Source: Brevibacterium sp. 'Marine'
GTDB lineage: Bacteria; Actinomycetota; Actinomycetes; Actinomycetales; Brevibacteriaceae
Length of the DNA: 64,000 nt
Direction: 5' to 3'
NCBI RefSeq assembly: GCF_012844365.1
Contig: NZ_CP051626.1
Coordinates: 2,852,001 to 2,916,000 of the forward strand
The notes under the pieces are model-generated. The model saw nothing but the letters and a program-made list of their open reading frames with translations. It was not told the DNA's origin and made no database searches. The position numbers and the translations under genes were made by a program. Shown in pieces: positions 7,386 to 16,166 of the stretch (positions within the stretch are counted from its first letter, which is position 1; the number at the start of each line of letters is the position of its first letter).

Positions 7386-9056
7386 ATGCCTCGTGCGTTG
7401 ATCTCCGTCTCTGACGACGGGTTCACCTACATCACCCTCAACGGGGCGACGAGTCGCTATTCGGACACCGGGCAGGCCATCTCTTACCTCGGCGACTATG
7501 CCCAAGAGACCGCGACTCCCCTAACCGTGACGATCGACGATGGGTCGAAGAAGACCGAGATCGGCATCGATGAGAACGGGAAAGTCGGGGCAGCCCCCAC
7601 GCAGGACACCGGTGCCGAGGCGACCATGGACCAATCGTCCACCGTGGCGTCCGCGGATGGTTCGGCGCAGTCGGCCGGACTTCCGGAGCGTTCCGACCGG
7701 AATTCGAAGGACCAGAGCACGAACGGCCAGCCCGCGGGCAGGCAGAACGGCTTCGCGCCTCAGGACGACTCACCGGGGTCGAACGGTGACAGCTACCCGC
7801 TGGGCACCCCGTTCTCCGGACCGGCCGCGCCGGCCACGCCGACGGTGAAGAAGACCCCGGTGCGCAGACGGTCGGCCCGCAAACGTCCGCAGCGGCTGAA
7901 GAAGATCACCGTCCCCGGGCTCGTGCTCATCGGTCTGGCGATCCTCATGATCGGCGCATTCGTCGTTCCCAACATCGTCCCCGTCGACTCCCCCGACACC
8001 CCGCAGACGATCGGCTCGGAACAGCAGGTCAACCCCGCCTCCGAACTCTCCGTCGACAAGACCCAAGACGTTGTGCCCAGCTACGACAATTCCCCGGCAT
8101 GGGAAGCCGAGGTGCCCAAACGCGCCTCCGTGACGGCTTCCGACCGCGGAGTCCTCCTCGTCAACGACAACCGCCTCGAGGTCCTCGATGCAGACACCGG
8201 CCGGTCTCGGTACAAGGCCAAGATCGACGAGTCCCCGACCTTCGCCGTCGACACCGTCATCGACGGGCGGCCGGCCCTGCTGTGGCAGTCGGGCGATACC
8301 GCCGAGGCGCTCTTCGACGGGAAGTCGAAGCCGAAGACCTACCAGCTGCCGGAGAACGCACGCATCACTTCGGCCGGCAAGAGCGTGCTCATCAAATCGG
8401 GCAACAAGCTCTCGACGTTCGGCGCCGACGGACTGGAAGACGTGCCCACCCCGCAGGCCGGTTCGACACCGATGGCCATCGACGACGATGAACTCTTCAG
8501 CTCGGATTGGAACGGTCCGGTCAAGGCGAAGAACATCAAGACCGGCGACGAGCGCAGCATCAAACTCGAAAGCCCCGGCGACGACCTGAAGATCATCGAC
8601 TGGATCTCGGCCGGCCACGGCAAGGCGATCACATTGTGGGGCGAGCAGGGTGCTTCGACGAATTCGGGCCACAGGATCCAACTCGTCGTCCACTCCCTCG
8701 ACGACGGGTCGATCCTCTCGACCGTGACCACGACGACCGACATCGTCGGCGAGCAGTCCTGGGTGCGCGGACAAGCCGGAAAGCGCGCCTATATCGGTCC
8801 CTATCTCTTCGACCTCGAGTCGGGTCTGCTGCTCATGGACGTCTCAAGCCGCGACATCCATCTCTCCGAACCGCGCGGAACGATCGTGCCCTGCACGATG
8901 GACACGAACACCTCATGCCTGCTCGCCGGAAAGCAGGCGTTCAAGACAGACACCGACCTGCTGGCCGTCGTCGATGAAGGCAACGAGGCTCTGGTCCTCG
9001 GCAACGACTCGACCGTTCGGGCCTATACCAAGAAGTCCGAGACGCAGGATCGCTAG
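7386..9056 (+). CDS. Membrane-anchored protein with extracellular propeller-like domain, unknown function
   Basis: A 556-residue protein I cannot assign to a named family. Residues 1-60 form a small domain (ITLNGATSRYSDTGQAISYL). A Ser/Gly/Pro-rich linker follows, then a basic stretch (RRSARKRPQRLKK) and one membrane helix at about 176-197. The remaining ~350 residues should lie outside the cell and contain repeats like LLVNDNRLEVLDADTGRSRY and AYIGPYLFDLESGLLLM, suggestive of a PQQ-like beta-propeller. Topology would be N-terminus inside. AAGGA is 9-13 bases upstream of the ATG. The next gene, 210 bases downstream, also encodes an envelope protein, so the two may act together at the cell surface; this is inference. 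Confidence 0.72.
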   Translation: MPRALISVSDDGFTYITLNGATSRYSDTGQAISYLGDYAQETATPLTVTIDDGSKKTEIGIDENGKVGAAPTQDTGAEATMDQSSTVASADGSAQSAGLPERSDRNSKDQSTNGQPAGRQNGFAPQDDSPGSNGDSYPLGTPFSGPAAPATPTVKKTPVRRRSARKRPQRLKKITVPGLVLIGLAILMIGAFVVPNIVPVDSPDTPQTIGSEQQVNPASELSVDKTQDVVPSYDNSPAWEAEVPKRASVTASDRGVLLVNDNRLEVLDADTGRSRYKAKIDESPTFAVDTVIDGRPALLWQSGDTAEALFDGKSKPKTYQLPENARITSAGKSVLIKSGNKLSTFGADGLEDVPTPQAGSTPMAIDDDELFSSDWNGPVKAKNIKTGDERSIKLESPGDDLKIIDWISAGHGKAITLWGEQGASTNSGHRIQLVVHSLDDGSILSTVTTTTDIVGEQSWVRGQAGKRAYIGPYLFDLESGLLLMDVSSRDIHLSEPRGTIVPCTMDTNTSCLLAGKQAFKTDTDLLAVVDEGNEALVLGNDSTVRAYTKKSETQDR

Positions 9057-9266
9057 CTCCCGGCACAGGTCGCCGGTTCCCGGGAGGGAACGTCGGCCAC
9101 GGGGCTTCGGCTCTGAACCGCCGTCCTGTCACGGATCCCGCGCCACGGCGAAACACGCCTACGGCTTTAACACATCTGGCCAAGACATTAAGATAGTGCC
9201 CGATGTGTCTGAACGTCATGTCCCCTTGACCCAATGAAGTCGGAATCCCCACCGCGAAGGAACGTA

Positions 9267-10886
9267 GTGCCAGTCTCACTCAGGTTCAGCCGCAGAGCCG
9301 CCGCAATCGGCGCCGCGCTTGCCCTGGCAGCACTGCCGATCTCGGCGACGTTCTCTCCCGCACTCGCCCAACCGAGTCCCACCCCCACGGCCGACGCCAG
9401 TACGAGTTCCGAGGCTGATGCTTCTGCGGGAACAGATTCCGCTTCAGGTGATGACGCAGATTCGACGGCAGACAGCGTGGACGCCACCGACGCCGATTCG
9501 GGCAGCGCCGACAACGGTGTAACCGACGTCTCGGGTGAGGCCGACGACAACCCAGATCCGGGTCCCGATGACGACGGTGACAAGGCCTGCAAGGATCAGG
9601 AGTGGACCTCGGACGAACCCTGCGAAATCGACGGTGAACTCACCGCCGAATGGCAGATCGTCGGCCATCAACTGTCCGTTCCGGCCAACGACCAGGAAGA
9701 AGGCGCCGGTACCCTGCCGAAGAGCTGGGTCGGGAAGTCCTTCGAAGCTCCGAAACAGGAGATGAAGCGGATTCCCGCGCAATCGTCCACCGGCGATGCC
9801 GCTGAATCGGCTATGAATGATTCGGACACCGACGACAGCGGGCAGTCCGTTGCAGAAGCGACCGCTGCAGCAGCACCCACTGAATACCATTTCAATGACA
9901 AAGGTCAGATCGTTGCCGACGGTCAGACCGATGCGATGGACTTCGAAGAGTTCGCTCCCTCTGGGCCGGAACCCGAATGGACTTTCACGGTCAATGACAA
10001 AGGCCAGATAGTCGCCGACGGTCAGCAGTACCCCGACGACGACGGCGCCGAAGCATCGAGCAACCCGGATGGCTCGTCCTCCGCCGATTCGACCGCCGGC
10101 GCCGATGAGGACGGCTCGAAAGACAGCGATACCGCTCCGACGGCGGATGGCTCGACCTCGTCCGACGGCGACACTGCCGACAGCGACACCGGTGGCAGCA
10201 AGACCGCCAACAAGGACGGTGTCACCTCCGACGACGGCTCCACGAGCGACCGCGACGCCGGCACGGACGGGGCGTCGTCGGACAGCGACACCTCTGATGA
10301 CAGCACCACCTCGACCGATGGCGGCACCTCATCGGATTCGGGATCGAACGATCGTGCGGACACCTCGGGCGACTCGGACTCCGGCGGCAGAGAAACCGAC
10401 GCCGACACCGGTTCGGGCTCCGACGGCTCTCGCAGCAGCGATTCCGACAGCTCGGATTCCGACGAGGACGAAGAGAAGGATTCGGACAAGGACGGTACTG
10501 GTTCATCGGTCGGAGCCTCCGACGCCGACGGCACCACCCCCGACCCGTCGAACGGCAATGGCTCCCCGGACGACGAACGCGAAACCATTCCCGGCAACGC
10601 CGGTGACGAATGGCTGCCCGGTGACGGCGAGAACACCAAGCGCCCCGACTATTCGGACCCGGTGCCACGCAACCCCGAGGAGCCGGCACCCGAAGACGAT
10701 ACGGATCTCATCACGGGTGGAGATCAGCCGTCTCCGCGGGCCAATCAGAATCCGGCGACCTCGTTCGGCGAATCCATCATCTCCACGATCGTCAGCTCCT
10801 GGCCCGTCTTCGTCCTCGCCGCCTCCGGCATGGCCGCGGTCGGGTTCATCATCTACCTCATGGGTCGCCGCGGAAAACAGGACTGA
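9267..10886 (+). CDS. Secreted, C-terminally membrane-anchored Ser/Asp-rich surface protein, unknown function
   Basis: The GTG at 9267, preceded by GAAGGA, gives a protein of about 539 residues beginning with a clear signal peptide (SRRAAAIGAALALAALPIS... with cleavage after ALAQ). An ATG at 9234 is in frame but lacks a good ribosome site. After a Ser/Ala/Asp linker comes a ~120-residue segment with Cys-rich CKDQEWTSDEPCEIDGEL. Two copies of NDKGQIVADGQ follow, each after a short hydrophobic/aromatic run. The next ~250 residues are almost only Ser, Asp, Gly, Thr and Ala. The end has one helix and GRRGKQD with no LPXTG, so it is a type I membrane protein. Its role may be adhesion or wall spacing, but nothing proves this. 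Confidence 0.75.
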   Translation: MPVSLRFSRRAAAIGAALALAALPISATFSPALAQPSPTPTADASTSSEADASAGTDSASGDDADSTADSVDATDADSGSADNGVTDVSGEADDNPDPGPDDDGDKACKDQEWTSDEPCEIDGELTAEWQIVGHQLSVPANDQEEGAGTLPKSWVGKSFEAPKQEMKRIPAQSSTGDAAESAMNDSDTDDSGQSVAEATAAAAPTEYHFNDKGQIVADGQTDAMDFEEFAPSGPEPEWTFTVNDKGQIVADGQQYPDDDGAEASSNPDGSSSADSTAGADEDGSKDSDTAPTADGSTSSDGDTADSDTGGSKTANKDGVTSDDGSTSDRDAGTDGASSDSDTSDDSTTSTDGGTSSDSGSNDRADTSGDSDSGGRETDADTGSGSDGSRSSDSDSSDSDEDEEKDSDKDGTGSSVGASDADGTTPDPSNGNGSPDDERETIPGNAGDEWLPGDGENTKRPDYSDPVPRNPEEPAPEDDTDLITGGDQPSPRANQNPATSFGESIISTIVSSWPVFVLAASGMAAVGFIIYLMGRRGKQD

Positions 10887-10892
10887 GGCCGG

Positions 10893-11075
10893 ATGGACCT
10901 CTTCGCCTCGGTGATGGTGAAGCGAATCGACGAACTGCGGCTTGAGGATCTCGACCTCACCCGCTCGGGTGGGCTGGAGCGGTATATCGCCGGTCTCCGC
11001 GGCCACTACCCGACGATGCCCGCCGACGCGAACGTCGAGATCGTAAGATTCCGTCGAACCGCGGCCGATATCTGA
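10893..11075 (+). CDS. Small conserved-looking protein, unknown function
   Basis: A 60-residue frame starting six bases after the previous stop, with GAGG four bases before the ATG. Third codon positions are strongly G/C, as in neighbouring genes, supporting real coding. The sequence is charged and soluble (KRIDELRLEDLDLTRSGG, then HYPTMPADANVEIVRFRR) with no membrane helix. An internal ATG (MVKRIDEL) is an alternative start. It could be co-transcribed with the surface protein gene. No family recognised. Confidence 0.5.
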   Translation: MDLFASVMVKRIDELRLEDLDLTRSGGLERYIAGLRGHYPTMPADANVEIVRFRRTAADI

Positions 11076-11171
11076 CACTCGCAGTGCCCAGCCGCTAAGC
11101 TGGACAGCGAAGCACTGTGGCACAAGGTCACAGACGCAGCAAAGCATTCTCGACCGGGAGGACTCGACCCG

Positions 11172-11456
11172 ATGACTGACAACGTCTACACCTCAGATGT
11201 GACCGTCGACCAGGCGACAACCGCGCAGCTCGCGGAGTCGATCCGACTGCGCGAAGAGCGCATCGCCGAGAACATCGACGAGCTCGTCGGCCGCATCCAC
11301 CCGAAGGTGCTGGCGACGCGCGCCGTCAACAAGGCGAAGTCCGAGGTCGTCGAGGAAGACGGCTCCCCCAAGCCCGAGATCATCGCACTCGGCGCCGGCG
11401 CCGTCCTCGGTGTGGCCGCCCTCGTCGTCGGACTCTCCGGTCGCAAGCGTGGCTGA
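11172..11456 (+). CDS. DUF3618 domain protein
   Basis: A 94-residue protein with the DUF3618 pattern: TTAQLAESIRLREERIAENIDEL forms an amphipathic helix, followed by HPKVLATRAVNKAKSEV and a C-terminal membrane helix (IIALGAGAVLGVAALVVGL) before GRKRG. GGGAGG lies about 10 bases upstream of the ATG. The family is common in actinobacteria and has no known function. Its stop overlaps the GTG start of the GroES-like gene, indicating translational coupling. Confidence 0.85.
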   Translation: MTDNVYTSDVTVDQATTAQLAESIRLREERIAENIDELVGRIHPKVLATRAVNKAKSEVVEEDGSPKPEIIALGAGAVLGVAALVVGLSGRKRG

Positions 11457-11769
11457 TGCCGCACTTCCGATCCGGATGCTCCATGACCGGATCCTGCTCG
11501 AACCCAGCGAGGAAGCCGGGGAACGCAAATCCTCGGCGGGCATCGTCATTCCCGCCACCGCCAGCATGGGCAGACGCCTCGTGTGGGGCAAGGTCGTGGC
11601 CGCGGGCCCGCATGTGAGGCAGGCCAACCTCGGCGACACCGTCCTCTACGACCCTGAGGAACTCGCTGAGGTGGAGCTCGAGGGACGCGCGTATGTGCTG
11701 CTGCGTGAGCGCGACGTCCACGCGATCTCCGAACCGGCCGAGCAGTCGAGTTCCGGAATGTATCTCTGA
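11449..11769 (+). CDS. GroES-like chaperonin-10 fold protein
   Basis: A 106-residue protein with the Cpn10 fold: PIRMLHDRILLEP, SSAGIVIPATA, GKVVAAGPHVRQANLGDTVLY and YVLLRERDVHAI correspond to GroES strands and the mobile loop region. It diverges from canonical GroES and no groEL is adjacent, so it is probably not the housekeeping co-chaperonin. I place the start at GTG 11449, overlapping the DUF3618 stop by eight bases. Earlier in-frame starts would lie deep inside DUF3618. The DUF3618/GroES-like pairing is, as far as I recall, recurrent in actinobacteria, which suggests a shared but unknown task at the membrane. Confidence 0.8.
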   Translation: MADAALPIRMLHDRILLEPSEEAGERKSSAGIVIPATASMGRRLVWGKVVAAGPHVRQANLGDTVLYDPEELAEVELEGRAYVLLRERDVHAISEPAEQSSSGMYL

Positions 11770-11830
11770 GATGCCGCCGGGCGTACGAGCGTCGGTGATG
11801 AGAACGCCGCGCCGGCTGGGCCCGGAACTA

Positions 11831-11856
11831 GACTCTCAATCAGTGGGTTCCGAGTC
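11831..11856 (+). other. Partial tRNA-Lys-like sequence
   Basis: These 26 bases match the anticodon arm, variable loop and start of the T arm of the tRNA-Lys gene (12023-12048) with three mismatches; the central run AATCAGTGGGTTCCG is identical. Flanking bases do not fold into a tRNA. It may be a remnant of a duplicated tRNA or of an integration site. Confidence 0.65.
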
Positions 11857-11934
11857 GCAGAGATCGCTGGAACAGGGACTCTGACCAGGGGTTTGCGACC
11901 TTCATCACAAAATCGAATATGGGCCGATCTCGGT

Positions 11935-11964
11935 TTGCATGATCGGTCGACACCTGAGTAATAT
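11935..11964 (+). promoter_or_regulatory. Predicted promoter of tRNA-Lys
   Basis: TTGCAT (11935-11940) and TAATAT (11959-11964) are spaced by 18 bases and end 29 bases before the mature tRNA. Confidence 0.65.
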
Positions 11965-11993
11965 TAATTCTCGTTGCGCAACGTGCGCGGCAC

Positions 11994-12069
<76 letters not shown>

Positions 12070-12076
12070 CAGACTG

Positions 12077-12113
12077 AGAACCGCTTCTGACATCACGTCG
12101 GGAGCGGTTCTTT
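12077..12113 (+). terminator. Terminator of tRNA-Lys
   Basis: AGAACCGCT (12077-12085) pairs with AGCGGTTCT (12103-12111), followed by TT, 8 bases after the CCA end. Confidence 0.8.
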
Positions 12114-12416
12114 CGCATTCACCCTTGTCGGCCACCCTGCTTTCAAGTTCGACTCACCCTGCTCTCACGTCACCAGGTTCCTCCATGTGCCATCCAGAGC
12201 AGGGTGGACCGATTCGCCGGATTGCACCTGCTGCGGCGGCGTCCTGGTTGGGGACCACTCGCGAGCCGCACGGCCCGGCCCTTGGATGGCGGCGGCACCG
12301 TTTGAGTCGAAAGGCCCATGTTTGAAACTGTGCTGTCTGACTTCAGGTGGGCTGCCAGCAGATTCGGCTCCGGTCAGGGGCAGGACGAGCGGCTCTCGGC
12401 ACGGGCCGGGCCCGGT
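12114..12416. other. 303-base non-coding stretch with an inverted repeat
   Basis: Between the tRNA-Lys terminator and the end of the GntR gene I see no convincing gene. It holds two near copies of CACCCTGCT[T/C]TCA (12134 and 12155), the second of which pairs with AGAGCAGGGTGGACC at 12196-12210. This resembles the other gene-end hairpins in this window. The remainder shows no recognisable feature. Confidence 0.5.
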
Positions 12417-13055
12417 TCAGTCCTGTCCCGCGCGGGCGTAGGCGCCGAGCACTTGCCGCTCGGAATCTCCGAGGTAGGCGCCGAGGATCGTCGCCGCAGC
12501 CTCGGACCCCTCCGTGCGATAGACCTCGACGACCTCTTTGTTGCGACCGATGAACGGTGCATGGAGGAAGTCGAGGACCTCGACCTTGAGGAACGCCAAT
12601 CGCAGCTCGGCGAGCACATTGGAAAACGACTGCATCAGCCGCCGGCTGTCCGAGAGCGAAACGACGGCATTGTGGAACTCCATATTCGCTGTCCCGACCT
12701 CGAGCCAGTTCTCTTCGGCGGCGAACTTCTCGGCGGCGTCGACAGCCGCCTCCATCCTCACGGCGTTCGGATGGTTGCGCGGAGCGTGCTCGAGCACAGA
12801 GCACTCGACGTGATGGCGAACTCGGTAGATATCGACGACATCGGCCGTGTTCGGCGACGCCACGGAGACGCCACGGTGCGGGATGTGCGTGACCAGGCCC
12901 TGCTCCCCGAGCACTCGGAAGGCCTCGCGCAGGGTATTGCGCGAAACATCGAACTCCTTCGCCAGCGCAGCTTCGGACAGCCGCTCACCAGGGCGCAGCT
13001 CTCCCGCGATGAGACGGTCAGTGAGCCTGTTGACCAGGGACGAATCGTGATTCAC
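12417..13055 (-). CDS. GntR-family regulator, FadR/FCD subfamily
   Basis: A 212-residue repressor-type protein. Residues ~5-70 are the winged helix-turn-helix (LTDRLIAGELRPGERLSEAA, FDVSRNTLREAFRVLGEQGL, HRGVSVA). Residues ~80-205 are an all-helical FCD ligand domain with the metal-binding-type Asp/His pattern (VDIYRVRHHVE, ANMEFHNAVVSL). The start is GTG at 13055 with GGATGGAGAG directly upstream. It is divergent from the oxoproline operon, and a perfect GntR half-site pair lies between them at 13140-13150. It therefore probably controls that operon and itself, with an organic acid such as 5-oxoproline as a possible ligand (inference). Confidence 0.9.
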   Translation of the reverse strand: MNHDSSLVNRLTDRLIAGELRPGERLSEAALAKEFDVSRNTLREAFRVLGEQGLVTHIPHRGVSVASPNTADVVDIYRVRHHVECSVLEHAPRNHPNAVRMEAAVDAAEKFAAEENWLEVGTANMEFHNAVVSLSDSRRLMQSFSNVLAELRLAFLKVEVLDFLHAPFIGRNKEVVEVYRTEGSEAAATILGAYLGDSERQVLGAYARAGQD

Positions 13056-13139
13056 CTCTCCATCCTACTGAACCGCCGCCGCAAACTCCCATATGCCCGT
13101 CCACAATCTCACGAAGAAAAATGTGACCTCCGTCTATGT

Positions 13140-13150
13140 TTGTTCAACAA
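13140..13150. promoter_or_regulatory. Predicted GntR/FCD operator
   Basis: TTGTTCAACAA is a perfect 11-base palindrome fitting the FadR-type pattern TNGTNNNACNA. It lies in the divergent region between the GntR gene and the transporter gene. Confidence 0.65.
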
Positions 13151-13261
13151 TAAGTGCTAGATTGTTTACCACTTCACGTGTGCCAGGACACAGACATCGC
13201 TGTCCTCACCCCATCGGCGCACGCGAAGGACCTCATGACCACCAGACAGTCGGAGACTCCC

Positions 13262-14566
13262 ATGTCACACGCACCGGAATCCCAACCGCCGGAATCGAGC
13301 TCGTCGGACGCGACCGCGTCGGGACGCGGCAATGCCTCGAGTGAGATCGGCTCGAAGATCAGCCGCAGCGCGATCGTCGGGGCCATCTTCCTCATGGCCA
13401 CTTCGGCGATCGGTCCGGGCTTCATCACCCAGACGGCCACCTTCACGGCTCAGATGGGGGCGGCCTTCGCCTTCGCGATCTTTGCCTCGATCCTCATCGA
13501 CATCGCCATCCAGCTCAATATCTGGCGGATGGTGACCTCCTCGGGCAAGCGCGCGGCCCAGCTGGCCTCCTCGGCCGTGCCGGGGTCAGGCATCCTCCTG
13601 TCCGTCCTCATCGTCATCGGCGGACTGGCCTTCAACATCGGCAATATCGCCGGCGGCGGGCTCGGCCTCAACGCACTGCTGGGCATCGACCCGAAACTCG
13701 GCGGACTGCTCACCGGCGTGCTCGCGATCGGCATCTTCCTGTTCAAACGCGCCGGAAAGGTCGTCGACACCGTCGTCCTCGTCCTCGGCATCGGGATGAT
13801 CATCCTCACCTGCATCGTCGCCATCGTCTCCAATCCGCCCGTCGGTGAGGCGCTCAGACAGTCGATCGCACCCGACACCATCAACTTCGCCACCGTGACC
13901 ACGATCGTCGGCGGCACCGTCGGCGGCTACATCACCTACTCGGGTGCCCACCGCTACCTCGACTCGGGCAAAACCGGCCCGGAGAACGCCGGTTCGGTCA
14001 TGCGTTCGGCGCTGTCGGGCATCATCGTCACCGGTGTCATGCGCTACGTCCTCTTCCTCGCCATCCTCGGCGTCGTCGCCTCCGGAGTCGCCCTCGACCT
14101 CGACTCGAGCGTGGCGAACCCCGCCGGTCAGGCCTTCGCCGCAGTCCTCGGCGATGCGGGAATGCGCATCTTCGGCGCCATCTTCTGGGCCGCGGCACTG
14201 AGCTCGGTCATCGGCGCAGCCTACACCTCCGCGACCTTCCTCTCCGCCTTCTCCACGCGACTCAAGGGCGGTTGGCCGCTGCAGCTGGCGACCGTGGCCT
14301 TCATCGTCGTCTCACTCATCGTCTACCTCGCCCTCGGCACGGCACCCGCCACTCTGCTCGTCTTCGTCGGCGGCTTCAACGGCCTCATCCTGCCGATCGG
14401 TCTGACGATCTTCATGTACATCGGCTGGTTCAGGCCGCGCCTGCTGCGCACTGACAAGTACCCGAAGTGGTTGCTCATCATCGGCACCGCAGCAACACTG
14501 GTCACGTGGTACACGGCCACACAGTCCATCGGCCCCATCTTCGCCATGATCGGAATCGGAGGATGA
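13262..14566 (+). CDS. NRAMP-like membrane transporter of the oxoprolinase cluster (YcsG type)
   Basis: About 434 residues with 11 predicted membrane helices and the NRAMP-like fold: [17 protein letters not shown] in helix 1, [20 protein letters not shown] in helix 3, and a long unwound region near [17 protein letters not shown]. Classical Nramp metal-site motifs (DPGN, MPH) are absent, so metal transport is doubtful. In Bacillus subtilis the related YcsG lies beside ycsF-kipI-kipA, and the same grouping appears here, so uptake of 5-oxoproline or a similar acid is more likely. Two starts are possible: ATG 13262 after GGAG (chosen) and ATG 13235 after GAAGGA. Confidence 0.82.
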   Translation: MSHAPESQPPESSSSDATASGRGNASSEIGSKISRSAIVGAIFLMATSAIGPGFITQTATFTAQMGAAFAFAIFASILIDIAIQLNIWRMVTSSGKRAAQLASSAVPGSGILLSVLIVIGGLAFNIGNIAGGGLGLNALLGIDPKLGGLLTGVLAIGIFLFKRAGKVVDTVVLVLGIGMIILTCIVAIVSNPPVGEALRQSIAPDTINFATVTTIVGGTVGGYITYSGAHRYLDSGKTGPENAGSVMRSALSGIIVTGVMRYVLFLAILGVVASGVALDLDSSVANPAGQAFAAVLGDAGMRIFGAIFWAAALSSVIGAAYTSATFLSAFSTRLKGGWPLQLATVAFIVVSLIVYLALGTAPATLLVFVGGFNGLILPIGLTIFMYIGWFRPRLLRTDKYPKWLLIIGTAATLVTWYTATQSIGPIFAMIGIGG

Positions 14567-14568
14567 CA

Positions 14569-15354
14569 TTGTCTGTCAACAGCGAACTGAGAATCGACCT
14601 CAACTCTGACCTCGGGGAGAACGTGCCCGACCGCGTCGTCAGCGACGATGCGGCCATGCTCGGCCTCGTCACCAGCGCCAACGTCTCCTGCGGGTTCCAC
14701 GCCGGCAATCCCGAAGGCATCCGCGCCACCGTCGACGCCGCAACGAAGGGCGGAGTCGCCATCGGAGCCCACCCCGGATACGACGACTACGAAGGCTTCG
14801 GTCGTCGCGCCCTCGACGTGCCCGCAGCCACCCTGCAGGCCCAGGTCGAATACCAGATCGGTGCGCTCATCGGACTGACCACGGCCGTCGGCGGAGATGT
14901 CTCCTACGTCAAACCCCACGGCGGTCTCTACAACGCGATCGTCCACGACGAGGCGCAGGCGAAGGTCGTCGTCGACGCCGTCAAAGCCATCGATGATTCC
15001 CTCGTATTTCTGGGACTCGCCGGCAGCGTGGCCAACCGCGTCGCCGCCGAAGCCGGACTGACCGTCGCCGCCGAGGCCTTCGCCGATCGGTCCTACAATC
15101 CCGACGGGTCCTTGGTCTCCCGGTCGGAGCCGAACGCGGTCCTTCACGACCCCGAAGCCGTGGCCGCCCGCGTCCTCCGGCTCGTCCAGACCGGACAGGT
15201 CGAAGCCATCGACGGCAGCCTCGTCGACGTCGACGCTCAGTCCATCTGCTTCCACGGCGACAGCCAGGGATCCATCGACATGGCCCGAGCCGCCCGCGAC
15301 CTCCTCGAATCCGAAGGTGTTGCGATCGCCGCCTTCGCCGGAGCCGGACGATGA
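14569..15354 (+). CDS. pxpA: 5-oxoprolinase subunit A (LamB/YcsF family)
   Basis: About 261 residues. The LamB/YcsF signature is intact: [10 protein letters not shown] near the start, then [34 protein letters not shown], and [10 protein letters not shown] further on. With PxpB and PxpC it forms the ATP-dependent 5-oxoprolinase that opens 5-oxoproline to glutamate. TTG 14569 is chosen because GGAGG ends six bases before it; the ATG at 14563 overlaps the preceding stop but would sit against the ribosome site. It overlaps the next gene by four bases (ATGA). All five genes run in one direction and overlap or nearly touch, so they form one operon. Confidence 0.92.
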   Translation: MSVNSELRIDLNSDLGENVPDRVVSDDAAMLGLVTSANVSCGFHAGNPEGIRATVDAATKGGVAIGAHPGYDDYEGFGRRALDVPAATLQAQVEYQIGALIGLTTAVGGDVSYVKPHGGLYNAIVHDEAQAKVVVDAVKAIDDSLVFLGLAGSVANRVAAEAGLTVAAEAFADRSYNPDGSLVSRSEPNAVLHDPEAVAARVLRLVQTGQVEAIDGSLVDVDAQSICFHGDSQGSIDMARAARDLLESEGVAIAAFAGAGR

Positions 15355-16166
15355 ACGCTGCCGCCACAGGCACCACCGCCATGGACACGATGCGGGCTGC
15401 CGGCGCGGAAGCCCGTGCCCGCATCCGGGCAGGATTCGACGGCCCCACCTCGGGGATGGCACCGGGACTCCTCCAGGCCAACCTCATCTCCGTGCCCGCG
15501 GACTGGGCTTTCGACGTCCTCCTGTTCACCCAACGCAACCCGAAGCCGTGCCCGGTCGTCGACGTCCTCGAACCCGGACAGCTGGCATCCGCGCTGGCGC
15601 CGGGCAGCGATATCCGCACCGACATCCCCGGCTACCGGATCTGGGAGAACGGCGCCCTGACCGACGAAGTCACCGACGCCACCGGGGCCTGGGAGACCCA
15701 CCCGGACCTCGTGTCGTTCCTCATCGGCTGCTCGTTCACCTTCGAGAACGGTCTGAGTCAGGCGGGCATCCCGATCCGCCACCAGGCAGCCGGTCGCAAT
15801 GTGCCGATGTACCGCACGACCACGGCCTGCCGCCCGGCCGGCCGGATCAGCGGAGACATGGTCGTGTCCATGCGCCCGATCCCGGCAACCCAGGTCGCCG
15901 AGGCGGTGCGCATCACCGATCGCTTCCCCGCCGTCCACGGTGCCCCGATCCACATCGGCGACCCGTCCCAGATCGCCATCGCTGACCTCGACGCGCCCGA
16001 TTTCGGTGACGCCCCGGTCATCCACGACGGCGACATTCCCGTGTTCTGGGCCTGCGGAGTCACCCCGCAGGCAGCCATCCAGGCCTCGGGAATTCCCTTC
16101 GCGATCACACACTCACCTGGGAAGATGTTCATCACCGACGAGCCGGAAGACACCTACCGCCAATGA
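15351..16166 (+). CDS. DUF1445 (YcsI-family) putative hydro-lyase
   Basis: 271 residues with the DUF1445/UPF0317 signature: [56 protein letters not shown], and a C-terminal [11 protein letters not shown]...[12 protein letters not shown]. The family is annotated as putative hydro-lyase, and the mammalian relative is D-glutamate cyclase, which makes 5-oxo-D-proline from D-glutamate. Inside an oxoprolinase operon, a D-glutamate or oxoproline-converting role is therefore attractive. It overlaps the genes on both sides by four bases, indicating coupled translation. Confidence 0.88.
   Translation: MNAAATGTTAMDTMRAAGAEARARIRAGFDGPTSGMAPGLLQANLISVPADWAFDVLLFTQRNPKPCPVVDVLEPGQLASALAPGSDIRTDIPGYRIWENGALTDEVTDATGAWETHPDLVSFLIGCSFTFENGLSQAGIPIRHQAAGRNVPMYRTTTACRPAGRISGDMVVSMRPIPATQVAEAVRITDRFPAVHGAPIHIGDPSQIAIADLDAPDFGDAPVIHDGDIPVFWACGVTPQAAIQASGIPFAITHSPGKMFITDEPEDTYRQ

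Noticed and set aside
10022..10639. Minus-strand Ser/Pro/Glu-rich frame opposite the surface protein gene
   Set aside because: It mirrors the Ser/Asp repeats of the plus-strand gene and lacks a start signal.
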